This document shows, piece by piece, positions 8,067 through 16,672 of a stretch of 64,000 bases of DNA. Position 1 is the stretch's first letter. Every line of letters starts with the position of its first letter. The notes below the pieces were generated by a model that had not been told where the DNA came from, made no database searches, and saw only the letters and a program-made list of their open reading frames with translations. This DNA is from Rhodospirillum sp. UBA1311 (GTDB lineage Bacteria > Pseudomonadota > Alphaproteobacteria > Rhodospirillales > Rhodospirillaceae): contig DBTR01000033.1 of NCBI GenBank assembly GCA_002307145.1, positions 1 to 64,000 on the forward strand, read 5' to 3'. A program made the position numbers and the translations under genes.

Positions 8067-8615
8067 TCAGTGGATCAGCGTCTTGCTGATTTCCTTGAAT
8101 TCGGGCGTACCGGCCCGCTCCAGCCATTCGAAGATCACCATCTCGATGGTGACGAGTTCGATCCCGGCGGCGGTGAAGCGCGCCTTCGCGGTTTCCTCGT
8201 CGAGGGCGTTGCGCGAGCCGCAGGCGTCGACGACGACGAACACCTCGAAGCCCTGCGCCTTCAGGTCGAGCGCGGTCTGCATCACGCAAACGTGCATCTC
8301 GATCCCCGCGATCACCGCCTGGCGACGATCGAACGAACCGAGCGCCTCCGCGAACGCGGGCTCGCCCATGCAGGAGAACGCGGTCTTCTCGATATAGGTT
8401 TCGACTTCGGGCACGACTTCGCGGATGTCGATCATCGTCGGCCCGAGGCCTTTCGGGTACTGCTCGGAGATCAACGTCGGAATTTCCAGACGACGCGCGG
8501 CGGCGGCGAGGCGCGCACCACCCTCGATCACCTTGCGGGGCTCGGCCATCACCGGCGCTAGGCGCTCCTGGATATCGACGATGATCAGGCAGGACTGGGA
8601 AGCCGTGATGCGCAT
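8067..8615 (-). CDS. Isochorismatase-family cysteine hydrolase
   Basis: A 182-residue protein of the isochorismatase-like superfamily. The triad is visible: D14 in LIIVDIQERL, K77 in YIEKTAFS, and C110 in GIEMHVCVMQT. The GIE(M/A)HVCV stretch and the absence of the isochorismate-specific aryl carrier domain place it with the small YcaC-type hydrolases, whose substrates are mostly unknown. No isochorismate or siderophore gene is nearby. It leads a two-gene minus-strand unit and is divergent from the DEAD-box helicase, sharing a 271-base intergenic region. Confidence 0.85.
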   Translation of the reverse strand: MRITASQSCLIIVDIQERLAPVMAEPRKVIEGGARLAAAARRLEIPTLISEQYPKGLGPTMIDIREVVPEVETYIEKTAFSCMGEPAFAEALGSFDRRQAVIAGIEMHVCVMQTALDLKAQGFEVFVVVDACGSRNALDEETAKARFTAAGIELVTIEMVIFEWLERAGTPEFKEISKTLIH

Positions 8616-8756
8616 GAAGGTCCTCCAGGTTGGGAAACAGGTCGGGGCCCCGAGTGTCGGGGCAAGCGACGGGCCTCAGCAAGCGGGTTTTTTCGCCGAT
8701 TTCCGGATTTTTCGGTGTCGCGCGGCGACTTCGCTCCGCTTGCCTCGCCTCGCGCG

Positions 8757-8785
8757 TTGACAATTGGCGAATTCGGCCTGATGAT
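8757..8785 (+). promoter_or_regulatory. Sigma70-type promoter for the helicase gene
   Basis: A perfect -35 TTGACA at 8757-8762 is followed, after 17 bases, by GATGAT at 8780-8785. Transcription would begin near 8792, leaving a 5' leader of about 95 bases before the helicase ATG. A long leader is common for DEAD-box genes that are controlled by cold or by RNA structure, but no specific element is visible here. Confidence 0.5.
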
Positions 8786-8886
8786 CGCGCAACTTTTTTA
8801 GCGTGCCAGGTACGACACGGTGCGATACCCGCACGCCCCCGGAAGCCTGGGCTTCCGCGGACAATTTCAGGAACATCGAACCACAC

Positions 8887-10425
8887 ATGACGTTCGAAGA
8901 GCTTGGGCTTGAGCCCAACACTTTGCAAGCCATCGCCGAGATGGGCTACACCACTCCCACCCCGATCCAGGAGCAGGCCATCGGCCTCGTCTTGATGGGC
9001 CGCGATGTCATGGGCATTGCCCAGACCGGCACCGGCAAGACGGGTTGCTATACCCTGCCGATGATCGACATCCTCTCCAACGGACGGGCACGGGCGCGGA
9101 TGCCGCGCTCGCTGATCCTCGCACCGACGCGCGAGCTTGCCGCCCAGGTCTCGGAAAATTTCGAGCAGTACGGCAAATACCATAAGCTCTCGATGGCGCT
9201 GTTGATCGGCGGCGAGAGCTTCGGCGACCAGGAACGCGCCCTCGATCGCGGCGTTGACGTCTTGATCGCCACCCCCGGACGGATGATGGATCTGTTCGAG
9301 CGCGGCCGGATTCTCCTCTCCGACGTCAAGATCCTGGTGATCGACGAAGCCGACCGGATGCTCGACATGGGCTTCATCCCCGACGTCGAAAAGATCCTCG
9401 GCTGGCTGCCGCCGTTGCGCCAGACGCTGCTGTTCTCCGCCACCATGGCCCCCGAGATCAAGCGCCTCGCCGACAAATTCCTGTCGAATCCGAAGATGGT
9501 TTCGGTCGCCCCGCCCGCCTCCACCGCGACCCTGGTGACGCAGGGGATGGTGATCGTCGACGCGAAGAACAAGCGGGAAGCCCTGCGCAGCCTGCTGAAG
9601 TCCGACTCCGTCGCCAACGCCTTCATCTTCTGCAACCGCAAGCGCGACATTGCGGTGCTGTTCCGCTCGCTGGAACGGCACGGCTTCTCGGTCGGCCAGT
9701 TGCACGGCGACATGCCCCAGGCGGTGCGCACCGAGACCCTCGACCAGTTCCGTCGCGGCGACGTGAAGCTCCTGGTCTGCTCCGACGTGGCGGCGCGCGG
9801 CCTTGACATTCCCGACGTCTCGCACGTTTTCAACTTCGACGTTCCGAGCCACGCGGAGGACTATGTCCACCGCATCGGCCGCACCGGACGCGCGGGACGC
9901 GAAGGCGGCGCCTTCACCATCGCGACGCCCGAGGACGGGCGCTACGTGGCGGCGATCCAGAAGCTGATCGGCAAGGAGATCCCGCTCGTCCAGATCGAGG
10001 GCGCCGAGGTCCTGGCGCTTGAGGAAGGCAGCGGCGACGCACGCGGCGGACGCCGTGGCCGTGGCGGCAACACGCGCGGCGGCAAGGGCGAATCCAAGCC
10101 CCGCGAGCCGAAGCCGCGCCACGAACCGAAGCGCGACACGGCAGTGGCGAAGCCCGATTTCGAGCCGAAGGCGGAAGCCCGGCCCGAGCCGAAGGTCGAG
10201 CAAAAGGTGGAGGCCAAGGCCGAAGCCCGCCCGGCTCCTGGCCCCGAACCGCGCGGCCGCAACGAGCGGACCGAGCGCGAGCGGTCGGACCGCGACAAGC
10301 GCGGTCGGCGTTCCCGCTCGCACCTGCCCGCGGACGACATCGGCGAGATGGACCACGAGGACGACGTCGTCGCCTTCGGCGGCCACACCCCAAGCTTCCT
10401 GCTTCGCGATCCGTTCGCGAAGTGA
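8887..10425 (+). CDS. DEAD-box ATP-dependent RNA helicase, RhlE-like
   Basis: A 512-residue helicase with every core motif: Q motif (TPTPIQEQAI, about 23-32), Walker A AQTGTGKT (45-52), PTRELA, TPGR, DEAD (VIDEADRMLD), SAT, and the C-terminal motifs ARGLDIPDVSHVFNFD and HRIGRTGRAGR. After about residue 380 comes a long, charged, low-complexity tail with repeated KPE and RPEPK elements, typical of RNA-binding tails in RhlE and related proteins. The ATG at 8887 gives the normal FEELGL start; the frame is open upstream but that part is not conserved. The last bases overlap a possible start of the following lipoprotein frame. The likely role is RNA remodelling in ribosome assembly or mRNA decay. 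Confidence 0.93.
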   Translation: MTFEELGLEPNTLQAIAEMGYTTPTPIQEQAIGLVLMGRDVMGIAQTGTGKTGCYTLPMIDILSNGRARARMPRSLILAPTRELAAQVSENFEQYGKYHKLSMALLIGGESFGDQERALDRGVDVLIATPGRMMDLFERGRILLSDVKILVIDEADRMLDMGFIPDVEKILGWLPPLRQTLLFSATMAPEIKRLADKFLSNPKMVSVAPPASTATLVTQGMVIVDAKNKREALRSLLKSDSVANAFIFCNRKRDIAVLFRSLERHGFSVGQLHGDMPQAVRTETLDQFRRGDVKLLVCSDVAARGLDIPDVSHVFNFDVPSHAEDYVHRIGRTGRAGREGGAFTIATPEDGRYVAAIQKLIGKEIPLVQIEGAEVLALEEGSGDARGGRRGRGGNTRGGKGESKPREPKPRHEPKRDTAVAKPDFEPKAEARPEPKVEQKVEAKAEARPAPGPEPRGRNERTERERSDRDKRGRRSRSHLPADDIGEMDHEDDVVAFGGHTPSFLLRDPFAK

Positions 10426-10466
10426 ACTCACGCGACCGGCATGGATGGTTTGCTTTGCAGCGATCT

Positions 10467-11291
10467 GTGAAACTTAGCCTTTACGCTCTCGGCGTCGCGG
10501 CCCTCGTGGGCTGCGCGCCGACCTACCAGCCCGATACCTACGCGACCTCGGCGATCCAGCAGGTCAACAAGGTCGAGCCTGCCGTGGTCGTCGGCTTCCG
10601 CCAGGTGCTGATCACCGCGAGCGGCACCGTCGGCGCGGTCACCGGCGGCGCGGCGGGCGGCGTGCTCGGCTCCCGCTCCGGCGCCGTCGGCATCGATTCC
10701 GCGCTCGGCGCGGTCGGCGGCTCGGCCGTCGGTAGCATCCTCGGCACCACCCTTGAACACACCACCGCCGACACCACCGGCTGGGAATACATCGTCCGCA
10801 AGGACAACGGCGAGATGGTCTCGGTGACGCAACGGGAAGAAACCCCGATGCCGCTCGGCCAGAAGGTTTTGGTGATCGGCGGCAGCCAGGCTCGGATCGT
10901 GCCCGACTATTCGTCGCCGCCGCCCGCCGCCGCGACCGCCACGCCGAAGCCGGAAGAAAAGCCCGCCCCGACGGCCAAGGTCAAAAAGGCGAACTCCGCT
11001 CCGACCCCGCCGATGCTGGTGGTGCCGCTTTCGAGCGAAAGCACCTACACCAGCGCGCCCACCGACGCCGCTCCGGCGGCGCCCAGCGTTGCCGCGCCTC
11101 CGGCGCAGGTTCCGACCCCGGCTCCCGATGCGACTCCGGCCCCCGCCGAAGCGCCGGCGGCCGCCGCCGAAACCATCGCCACGCCCGAGCCGCAAGCCAC
11201 CCCCGCCCCGGCCGAGTCCGCTCCGGTCGACACCGCTCCGGCGGAAGTCGCTCCGGCGGAACCCGAGGCCGCACCGGCCACGCAGCCCTGA
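10467..11291 (+). CDS. Glycine-zipper outer-membrane lipoprotein, SlyB/Pcp-like
   Basis: A 274-residue lipoprotein. I chose the GTG at 10467 because it gives a compact signal, VKLSLYALGVAALVGC, with the lipobox LVGC; an earlier GTG at 10422 overlaps the helicase stop and adds 15 residues. The mature protein has a glycine-zipper segment (GAVTGGAAGGVLGSRSGAVG and onward), as in SlyB and Pcp, then a WEYIVRKDNGEMVSVTQ domain. The C-terminal 110 residues are an Ala/Pro/Glu-rich repeat, probably a flexible spacer across the periplasm or peptidoglycan. The repeats may vary in number between strains. Confidence 0.8.
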   Translation: MKLSLYALGVAALVGCAPTYQPDTYATSAIQQVNKVEPAVVVGFRQVLITASGTVGAVTGGAAGGVLGSRSGAVGIDSALGAVGGSAVGSILGTTLEHTTADTTGWEYIVRKDNGEMVSVTQREETPMPLGQKVLVIGGSQARIVPDYSSPPPAAATATPKPEEKPAPTAKVKKANSAPTPPMLVVPLSSESTYTSAPTDAAPAAPSVAAPPAQVPTPAPDATPAPAEAPAAAAETIATPEPQATPAPAESAPVDTAPAEVAPAEPEAAPATQP

Positions 11292-11295
11292 GGCG

Positions 11296-11541
11296 TCAAA
11301 CGCCGAGCGCGGCGCGCTTGGCGGTCAGGCTTTCATAAGTTTCGACATTGTCGAGATCCGGCCCGATCGCCTCGGCCGGGCAGACCAGGCGGCATTGGGG
11401 CTCGGAATGCACGCCGATGCATTCGGTGCAGCGTGCCGGATCGATCTCGAAGGTATCCGCCCCCGGCGAAATCGCCGTATTCGGGCATTCGAGTTCGCAG
11501 GCGCCACAGAACACGCAGTTCTGGGAAATCGTCATCGCCAT
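11296..11541 (-). CDS. YfhL-type 2[4Fe-4S] ferredoxin
   Basis: An 81-residue ferredoxin. The first cluster motif is CVFCGACELECP; the second is CTECIGVHSEPQCRLVCP, where the spacing between the second and third cysteines is enlarged, the mark of the YfhL/FdxN-like group of low-potential ferredoxins. The start chosen, MAMTISQNC, gives the family length; the frame is open further upstream without conservation. It lies divergent from korA-korB, and it is a natural electron acceptor for that 2-oxoacid oxidoreductase, though this link is by position only. Confidence 0.9.
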   Translation of the reverse strand: MAMTISQNCVFCGACELECPNTAISPGADTFEIDPARCTECIGVHSEPQCRLVCPAEAIGPDLDNVETYESLTAKRAALGV

Positions 11542-11671
11542 CGTCCGGCTCCGCAGTTTTGAGAAGGCGGGCGCGAAACTAGCCGATTTCCCCAAGGCAT
11601 GAAAGCGCGAATGCCGCAAGCCGATTCGTGCGTTGCTCCACCCGCCAATTCGTTCTAAAAAAGTCGAGAGA

Positions 11672-11695
11672 ATGCGGACAGATAACGATCCGCAT
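11672..11695. promoter_or_regulatory. Inverted repeat between ferredoxin and korA
   Basis: ATGCGGA at 11672-11678 and TCCGCAT at 11689-11695 form a 7-bp inverted repeat with a 10-base centre, in the 228-base gap between the divergent ferredoxin gene and korA. It may be an operator for a dimeric regulator or a short hairpin. No regulator gene is next to it, so the role is only a guess. Confidence 0.3.
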
Positions 11696-11769
11696 GCGCC
11701 GCCGACAAGGGCGGGGGGAACTCACTGAGCAGGTTCTTTGACAATCAGGCTTTCACTCGGCAGGAGACC

Positions 11770-13497
11770 ATGGATCATCATGTTCTATCCCTGGCCATGA
11801 CCGGTTCCGGCGGCGCCGGCGTCATGACCGTTGGTCAAATTCTCGTCGACGCGGCAGCGCGCGCGGGGTGGTATGGTTTGATGCGGCGCTCGTTGGGTCC
11901 GCAGATCCGGGGCGGCGAATCCGCCGCGTTGATGCGTTTCGGTCATCGGCCGATCCTCAGTCACGGCGACTCCTTCGATCTCCTCCTCGCCTACGACTGG
12001 GGCAACATCACCCGGTTCGCCGCCGAATTGCCGCTGCGCCCGGATAGCGTCGTGCTGTTCGACCCCGACGCGGGCGACGTTCCGGAAGTTATCGAGCGCA
12101 CCGACGCCCGCTGCGTCGCCGCGCCGCTCTCGGCCATGGCCAAGACCGAAAAGGGCGTGCGCGCCAACATGGTCGGCCTCGGCCTCGTCGCCGCCGCCCT
12201 CGGCCTCACGCCGGAAGACCTCACCGAGGAAATGACCAAGGCCCTCGGCGACAAGGGCGAGGAAATTCTCAAAAGCTCGCTCGCTGGCCTGAAGATGGGC
12301 GCAGAGCTCGCCGCCGACCTTCCCACCGGGGTCTTCCCCAACGCCGGCCGCCCGACGCCGGTCAGCAATCCGCGCTGGTCGATCACCGGCAACGAAGCCG
12401 CAGGCCTTGGCGCGCTCCGGGGCGGCATCCGCTTCGTCGCCGCCTATCCGATCACGCCCTCGACCGAAATCCTCGAATGGCTCGCCCCCAATCTTGCCGA
12501 GGTCGGCGGCCAACTGGTGCAGGTCGAGGACGAACTCGCCTCGATCAACATGCTCGTCGGCGCATCGTTCGGCGGCGTCCCCTCGCTCACCGCGACCTCC
12601 GGCCCCGGCCTCTCGTTGATGCTCGAAGGCCTCGGCCTCGCGGTATCCGCCGAAGTGCCGCTCACCTTGATCGACGTGCAGCGCGGCGGCCCCTCCACCG
12701 GCATCCCGACCAAGTCCGAGCAGAGCGACTTCAACATCGCGGTCTACGGCATGCACGGCGACGCGCCGCACATCGTTTGCGCGCCCACCTCGATCCCCGA
12801 CTGCCTCTCCACGGTGCAGTGGGCCGTGGCCTCGGCCGAAGCCGCGCAGTGCCCGGCGATCGTGCTGTCGGATCAGTACATGGGCCAATCCCGCGCGATC
12901 GTCGATCAACCGCCGAGCGGCGGCCCGGTCGCCAACCGCCGCATCGCCCAGCCTGAAGACGGCGCGGCCTACAAGCGTTACGCCCTCACCAACGACGGCG
13001 TCTCGCCGATGTCGGTGCCGGGCGTCAAGGGCGGCGAATACACCGCCGACGGTTTGGCGCACAGCGAGCGCGGCACGCCCTCGACCCAAGCCTCCGACCA
13101 CCAGTCCCAGCTCGACAAGCGCGAGCGCAAGCTCGACACCCTCGACTGCGACACCTTCTGGGCGGAAACCGAGGGCAACGGCCCGATCGCGGTGATCGCC
13201 TTCGGCTCGCTCACCGAGGCCGCGCGCGAAGCGGTCGCCCGCGCCCACGGCGACGCCCGCCTGATCGGCGTGCGGGTGATCCTGCCGCTCCAGCCCGAAC
13301 TGATGGCGAAAGCCCTCGAAGGAGTCTCGAAGGTGCTCGTCGTCGAGCAGAACCACGGCGGCCAGTTCGCCCACTTCCTCAAAGGCCACTATGCCCTCCC
13401 CGCGACGGTGGAAAGCCTGCACCGTCCCGGCCCGTTGCCGATTCGCCCGGTCGAGATTCTCGCCGCGGTCACCGCGATGAAGGGAGACGCACGATGA
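11770..13497 (+). CDS. korA: 2-oxoacid:ferredoxin oxidoreductase, fused gamma-alpha subunit (KorA type)
   Basis: A 575-residue fusion. Residues 1 to about 190 are the gamma domain (SGGAGVMTVGQIL, SLGPQIRGGESAALMRFG), and about 205 onward the alpha pyrimidine-binding domain (AAYPITPSTEILEWLA, VQVEDELASINM, GGPSTGIPTKSEQSDF). Together with KorB it oxidises a 2-oxoacid, most often 2-oxoglutarate in this fusion type, to the acyl-CoA and passes electrons to ferredoxin. The ATG has CAGGAGA just upstream. The last codon overlaps the korB start (ATGA). It heads a run of tightly packed genes reaching 17.6 kb. Confidence 0.9.
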   Translation: MDHHVLSLAMTGSGGAGVMTVGQILVDAAARAGWYGLMRRSLGPQIRGGESAALMRFGHRPILSHGDSFDLLLAYDWGNITRFAAELPLRPDSVVLFDPDAGDVPEVIERTDARCVAAPLSAMAKTEKGVRANMVGLGLVAAALGLTPEDLTEEMTKALGDKGEEILKSSLAGLKMGAELAADLPTGVFPNAGRPTPVSNPRWSITGNEAAGLGALRGGIRFVAAYPITPSTEILEWLAPNLAEVGGQLVQVEDELASINMLVGASFGGVPSLTATSGPGLSLMLEGLGLAVSAEVPLTLIDVQRGGPSTGIPTKSEQSDFNIAVYGMHGDAPHIVCAPTSIPDCLSTVQWAVASAEAAQCPAIVLSDQYMGQSRAIVDQPPSGGPVANRRIAQPEDGAAYKRYALTNDGVSPMSVPGVKGGEYTADGLAHSERGTPSTQASDHQSQLDKRERKLDTLDCDTFWAETEGNGPIAVIAFGSLTEAAREAVARAHGDARLIGVRVILPLQPELMAKALEGVSKVLVVEQNHGGQFAHFLKGHYALPATVESLHRPGPLPIRPVEILAAVTAMKGDAR

Positions 13498-14327
13498 ACG
13501 ACATCAGCCACGCGGAAGTCGACTTCACCGACTACAAATCCGACGTCAGCCCGGTGTGGTGCCCCGGCTGCGGCGACTACGCCGTGCTCTCGGCGATCAC
13601 CAAGGCGCTCGCCGAACTCGCGCTGCCGCGCGAGAACGTCGCGCTGATCTCGGGCATCGGCTGCTCGTCGCGGATCGCCGCCTACACCTCGGTGTACGGC
13701 TTCCACGGTATCCACGGCCGCGCCCTACCGATCGCGCAGGGCCTCAAGCTCGCCCGCCCCGACACCACCGTGCTCTGCGCCGGCGGCGACGGCGACGGCT
13801 TCTCGATCGGCGGCAACCACTTCCTCCACGCCTGCCGCCGCAACCTCGACATCACCTACATCGTGATGGACAATGCGGTCTACGGCATGACCAAGGGCCA
13901 GGCCTCGCCGACCAGCGCGGCGGACTGGACCAACTCCAAGCTAACCCCGGAAGGCCCGGGCGTGCCACCGCTCCAGCCACTCGACATCGCCCTCGCGGCG
14001 GGCGCGAGTCACGTGGTGCGGTGCTTTTCGGGCAAGGTCCAGGCGCTCACCAAGGCGATCGCGGACGCGATCCAGCATCCCGGCTTCTCGTTCATCCAGG
14101 TGATTTCGCCCTGCGTCACCTACCGGCCGGAAATGCGCGATCTCAAGCACGTGGTGCATGAAAGCTTCACCGAACCCTGCACCGACCGGCGCGAAGCCCG
14201 CCGCCGCCTGATCGACGACGACGGTTTTTCGCTCGGAACCCTGTTCAAATCCGTCGAACCGTCTTATAAGCCTTGCCACCAAAACACCAAGACCGCTGCA
14301 GAGCTCGAAAGGCAATTCGCTCTATGA
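13494..14327 (+). CDS. korB: 2-oxoacid:ferredoxin oxidoreductase beta subunit (KorB)
   Basis: A 277-residue thiamine-diphosphate subunit. Iron-sulphur and cofactor marks are C23 and C26 in VWCPGCGDYAV, C57 in SGIGCSSR, and the TPP motif GGDGDGFSIGGNHFLHACRR with the following MDNAVYGMTKGQ. It pairs with KorA and completes a two-subunit enzyme of the OGOR/KorAB class. The specific 2-oxoacid cannot be fixed from sequence alone. The stop overlaps the start of the ferritin-like gene, so translational coupling continues along the operon. Confidence 0.92.
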   Translation: MNDISHAEVDFTDYKSDVSPVWCPGCGDYAVLSAITKALAELALPRENVALISGIGCSSRIAAYTSVYGFHGIHGRALPIAQGLKLARPDTTVLCAGGDGDGFSIGGNHFLHACRRNLDITYIVMDNAVYGMTKGQASPTSAADWTNSKLTPEGPGVPPLQPLDIALAAGASHVVRCFSGKVQALTKAIADAIQHPGFSFIQVISPCVTYRPEMRDLKHVVHESFTEPCTDRREARRRLIDDDGFSLGTLFKSVEPSYKPCHQNTKTAAELERQFAL

Positions 14328-14821
14328 ATAGTCTGGAACTGTTCCTGGCCCACGCGCTCCGTCTCGAAGAAGACTCGGCCATTCGCTACGACGAAATGGC
14401 CGACGCCCTCTCCGTCCACCGCAAAAGCGAGGTGGCCCGGCTGTTCCGCAAGATGGCGCACTACTCGCGCCTCCACCTGGCGGATGCGGAACGCCGCGCC
14501 GCCGGGCTGGAGATTCCCCGCCTGAAAGCCTGGGAATATCAGTGGCCGGGCGACGACAGCCCGGAAAACGCGCCGCTCGAAGACACCGACTACGCGATGA
14601 ACGACCGCGACGCGCTACTTCTCGCCCTCAAGGGCGAGAACGGCGCATACGCGTTCTACAGCTCGGTCGCGGCCAAATCCTCCGATCCCGGCATCGCCGA
14701 GACCGCTATGGAATTCGCCGCCGAGGAGCAGGGCCACGTCGCCCTGCTTGAAGACTGGCTCAAACGCACCCCCGACACCGGCCCGGATCTCGACCTCGAC
14801 CCGCCCGCCGAAGTCGGCTGA
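14324..14821 (+). CDS. Ferritin-like (rubrerythrin-type) diiron protein
   Basis: A 165-residue four-helix-bundle protein. Likely metal ligands are E15/E16 (LRLEEDSAIRYDEM), H51 (HYSRLHLADAE), E105 (KGENGAYAFY) and E134/E135 with H138 (FAAEEQGHVALL), the spacing of rubrerythrin-type diiron sites. No C-terminal rubredoxin domain is present. The start at 14324 overlaps the korB stop. Such proteins reduce peroxide or handle iron; beside an oxygen-sensitive iron-sulphur oxidoreductase it probably protects or serves that enzyme, which is an inference from position. Confidence 0.82.
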   Translation: MNSLELFLAHALRLEEDSAIRYDEMADALSVHRKSEVARLFRKMAHYSRLHLADAERRAAGLEIPRLKAWEYQWPGDDSPENAPLEDTDYAMNDRDALLLALKGENGAYAFYSSVAAKSSDPGIAETAMEFAAEEQGHVALLEDWLKRTPDTGPDLDLDPPAEVG

Positions 14822-14842
14822 TCAACTCCTGGGAGACCGCCC

Positions 14843-15205
14843 GTGCTCGGCGCGATCACGCTGCTGCTGCTTTGCCAGCTCGCCGGGGAAGTCCTGGTGC
14901 GCCTGATCGGCCTGCCGGTTCCCGGCCCGGTTCTGGGGATGGTCTTCCTGTTCCTGTTTCTGCTGGTGCGGCACCACGTGCCCGAGCCGGTGGAGCGGGT
15001 CAGCAACACCCTCCTCGACCATCTCTCGCTGCTGTTCGTGCCCGCCGGCGTCGGCGTGATCCGCTACGCCCAACGGCTTGAGGACGCGTGGCTCGCGATC
15101 ACCGTCTCGCTGATCGCGGGCACGGTGGTCGCGATCGGCGCGACCGCCTGGATCGCCCAGCACCTGATGCCGAAGCCGCACGACCCCAAGGGCGACGCCC
15201 CATGA
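14843..15205 (+). CDS. CidA/LrgA family membrane protein
   Basis: A 120-residue protein with four predicted membrane helices and the LrgA signature VPGPVLGMVFLFLFLL, then SLLFVPAGVGVI. CidA/LrgA proteins are holin-like and act with LrgB; newer work links LrgAB to export or import of pyruvate and related small acids. GTG start at 14843. The stop overlaps the lrgB start. Neighbourhood with a 2-oxoacid oxidoreductase fits a link to 2-oxoacid handling, though this is inference. Confidence 0.88.
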   Translation: MLGAITLLLLCQLAGEVLVRLIGLPVPGPVLGMVFLFLFLLVRHHVPEPVERVSNTLLDHLSLLFVPAGVGVIRYAQRLEDAWLAITVSLIAGTVVAIGATAWIAQHLMPKPHDPKGDAP

Positions 15206-15936
15206 CCGATCCGAAAATCGCGGAGCTTTGGGTCTACCTCGCGAGCGCGCCGCTGTTCTGGCTCGCGCTGACCCTCGTCGTCTACCAGGCGCTCAACTGG
15301 ACGTTCCTCCGCTGCAACCGGATGCCGCTGCTCAATCCGGTGCTGTGGAGCATCGTCGTCCTCGCAGCTCTCCTGAGCCTCACCGGCACCTCGTACGAAA
15401 GCTATTTCGAGGGCGCGCAGTTCATCCACTTCCTCCTCGGCCCGGCGACGGTGGCGCTCGCGGTGCCGCTCTACCGCCAATTCGACCAGGTGCGCCGCGC
15501 GGTAGTCGCCCTCGGCGTCGCCCTGCCGCTCGGCAGCCTGCTGGCGGCGGGCGTGGCGGTGGTGCTGGCGGGGTGGCTGGGCGCGGACCGCTCCACCCTG
15601 GTGTCGCTGTCGCCGAAGTCGGTGACCACGCCGATCGCCATGGGGATTTCCGAGAAGCTCGGCGGCGTGCCGTCGCTGACCGCGGTGTTCGTGATCCTGA
15701 CCGGGGTGATCGGCGCGGTGTTTGCATCCCTGATCTTCCGGACGCTCAGGATTCGCGACCAACGCGCCATGGGTTTCTCCCTCGGCCTCGCGGCGCACGG
15801 CCTCGGAACCGCCCGGGCGTTCCAGTTCGGCGAAACGGCGGGCGCGTTCGCGGGCATGGCGATCGGTCTCAACGGGCTTGCCACTGCCGTGCTTTTGCCC
15901 ATTCTGTTACCGATCCTGCTGGCATTTTTCGACTGA
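15202..15936 (+). CDS. LrgB family membrane protein
   Basis: A 244-residue polytopic protein with six or more membrane helices. The LrgB signature is present: LVSLSPKSVTTPIAMGISEKLGG, GVIGA, and AAHGLGTARAFQFGE near the C-terminus. It overlaps lrgA by four bases, so the pair is coupled. LrgAB affects autolysis and organic acid flux. No adjacent LytSR-type regulator is seen, so regulation is unknown. Confidence 0.9.
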   Translation: MTDPKIAELWVYLASAPLFWLALTLVVYQALNWTFLRCNRMPLLNPVLWSIVVLAALLSLTGTSYESYFEGAQFIHFLLGPATVALAVPLYRQFDQVRRAVVALGVALPLGSLLAAGVAVVLAGWLGADRSTLVSLSPKSVTTPIAMGISEKLGGVPSLTAVFVILTGVIGAVFASLIFRTLRIRDQRAMGFSLGLAAHGLGTARAFQFGETAGAFAGMAIGLNGLATAVLLPILLPILLAFFD

Positions 15937-15961
15937 CCTCCTCCTTCGCGGAGCTTCCGCC

Positions 15962-16672
15962 ATGACGTTGTCCGGCCTTCCCCTCGAAGGTGCGTTCTAC
16001 CCGACCCGGAATCTCGGCCCCGCGTCCTCGGTGGTGGTGTTCCTCCACGGCTACGGGGCTTCCGGCGACGACCTCATCGACTTCTCCGCCTATTTCACCG
16101 GAAACCTGCCCGACACCGCATTCTACGCGCCGGACGCGCCCGAGCCCTGCGAGATCACGCCGTTCGGCTTCCAGTGGTTCAGCCTCGAAGCCTTCGACCC
16201 CGACCTGATGCGCCGCGACCCGCGCACCCTGCCCCGCGCGCTCGAAGACCTGGCGGAAGGCGCGGCGGGAGCCGCGCCGCTGCTCAACGACTACCTGAGC
16301 GCGGTGATGGAGCGCCATGGCGTCGGGCCGGAGCGCCTCGCCGTGGTGGGGTTTTCGCAAGGCACGATGATGGCGCTTGAAGTCGCGCTGCGCCGCGAGG
16401 TGCCGATCGCCGCGCTGGTCGGCTTCTCGGGCGCGCTCGCCGGGGCGTCGCGCCTCGGCCAACAGCTCCGCTGCCGCCCGCCGGTGCTCCTGATCCACGG
16501 CGATGCCGACGAAATGGTGCCCTACGGCGCGATGTCGCTCGCCAACCACGCGCTGGCCGAGGCCGGTCTCGACGTCCGCACCCACACCTGCCGGGGCCTC
16601 GGCCATGGCATCGACGACCAGGGCCTGTTCGTCGCCCGCGACTTCATCTTCCACCGGTTCGGCGAATCATGA
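15962..16672 (+). CDS. Phospholipase/carboxylesterase family alpha/beta hydrolase
   Basis: A 236-residue cytoplasmic esterase of the YpfH/acyl-protein-thioesterase family. The FLHGYGASGDDLIDF oxyanion segment is near residue 30, the nucleophile elbow is GFSQGTMMAL, and the acid and histidine are in HGDADEMVP and GLGHGIDD. The ATG at 15962 is chosen for the GGAG upstream and the family length. These enzymes cleave short acyl esters or lysophospholipids. It lies 25 bases after lrgB and overlaps the DMT gene. Confidence 0.87.
   Translation: MTLSGLPLEGAFYPTRNLGPASSVVVFLHGYGASGDDLIDFSAYFTGNLPDTAFYAPDAPEPCEITPFGFQWFSLEAFDPDLMRRDPRTLPRALEDLAEGAAGAAPLLNDYLSAVMERHGVGPERLAVVGFSQGTMMALEVALRREVPIAALVGFSGALAGASRLGQQLRCRPPVLLIHGDADEMVPYGAMSLANHALAEAGLDVRTHTCRGLGHGIDDQGLFVARDFIFHRFGES

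Noticed and set aside
8038..10431. Long open frame on the strand opposite the DEAD-box helicase
   Set aside because: Open only because of high GC third positions; its text is low-complexity and has no domain, while the plus strand has a full helicase.
11738..11766. TTGACA before korA as a -35 box
   Set aside because: The position 17 bases on is CAGGAG, which is the ribosome site, not a -10 box.
11785..13422. Long open frame opposite korA
   Set aside because: Shadow of the KorA coding frame with no recognisable motif.
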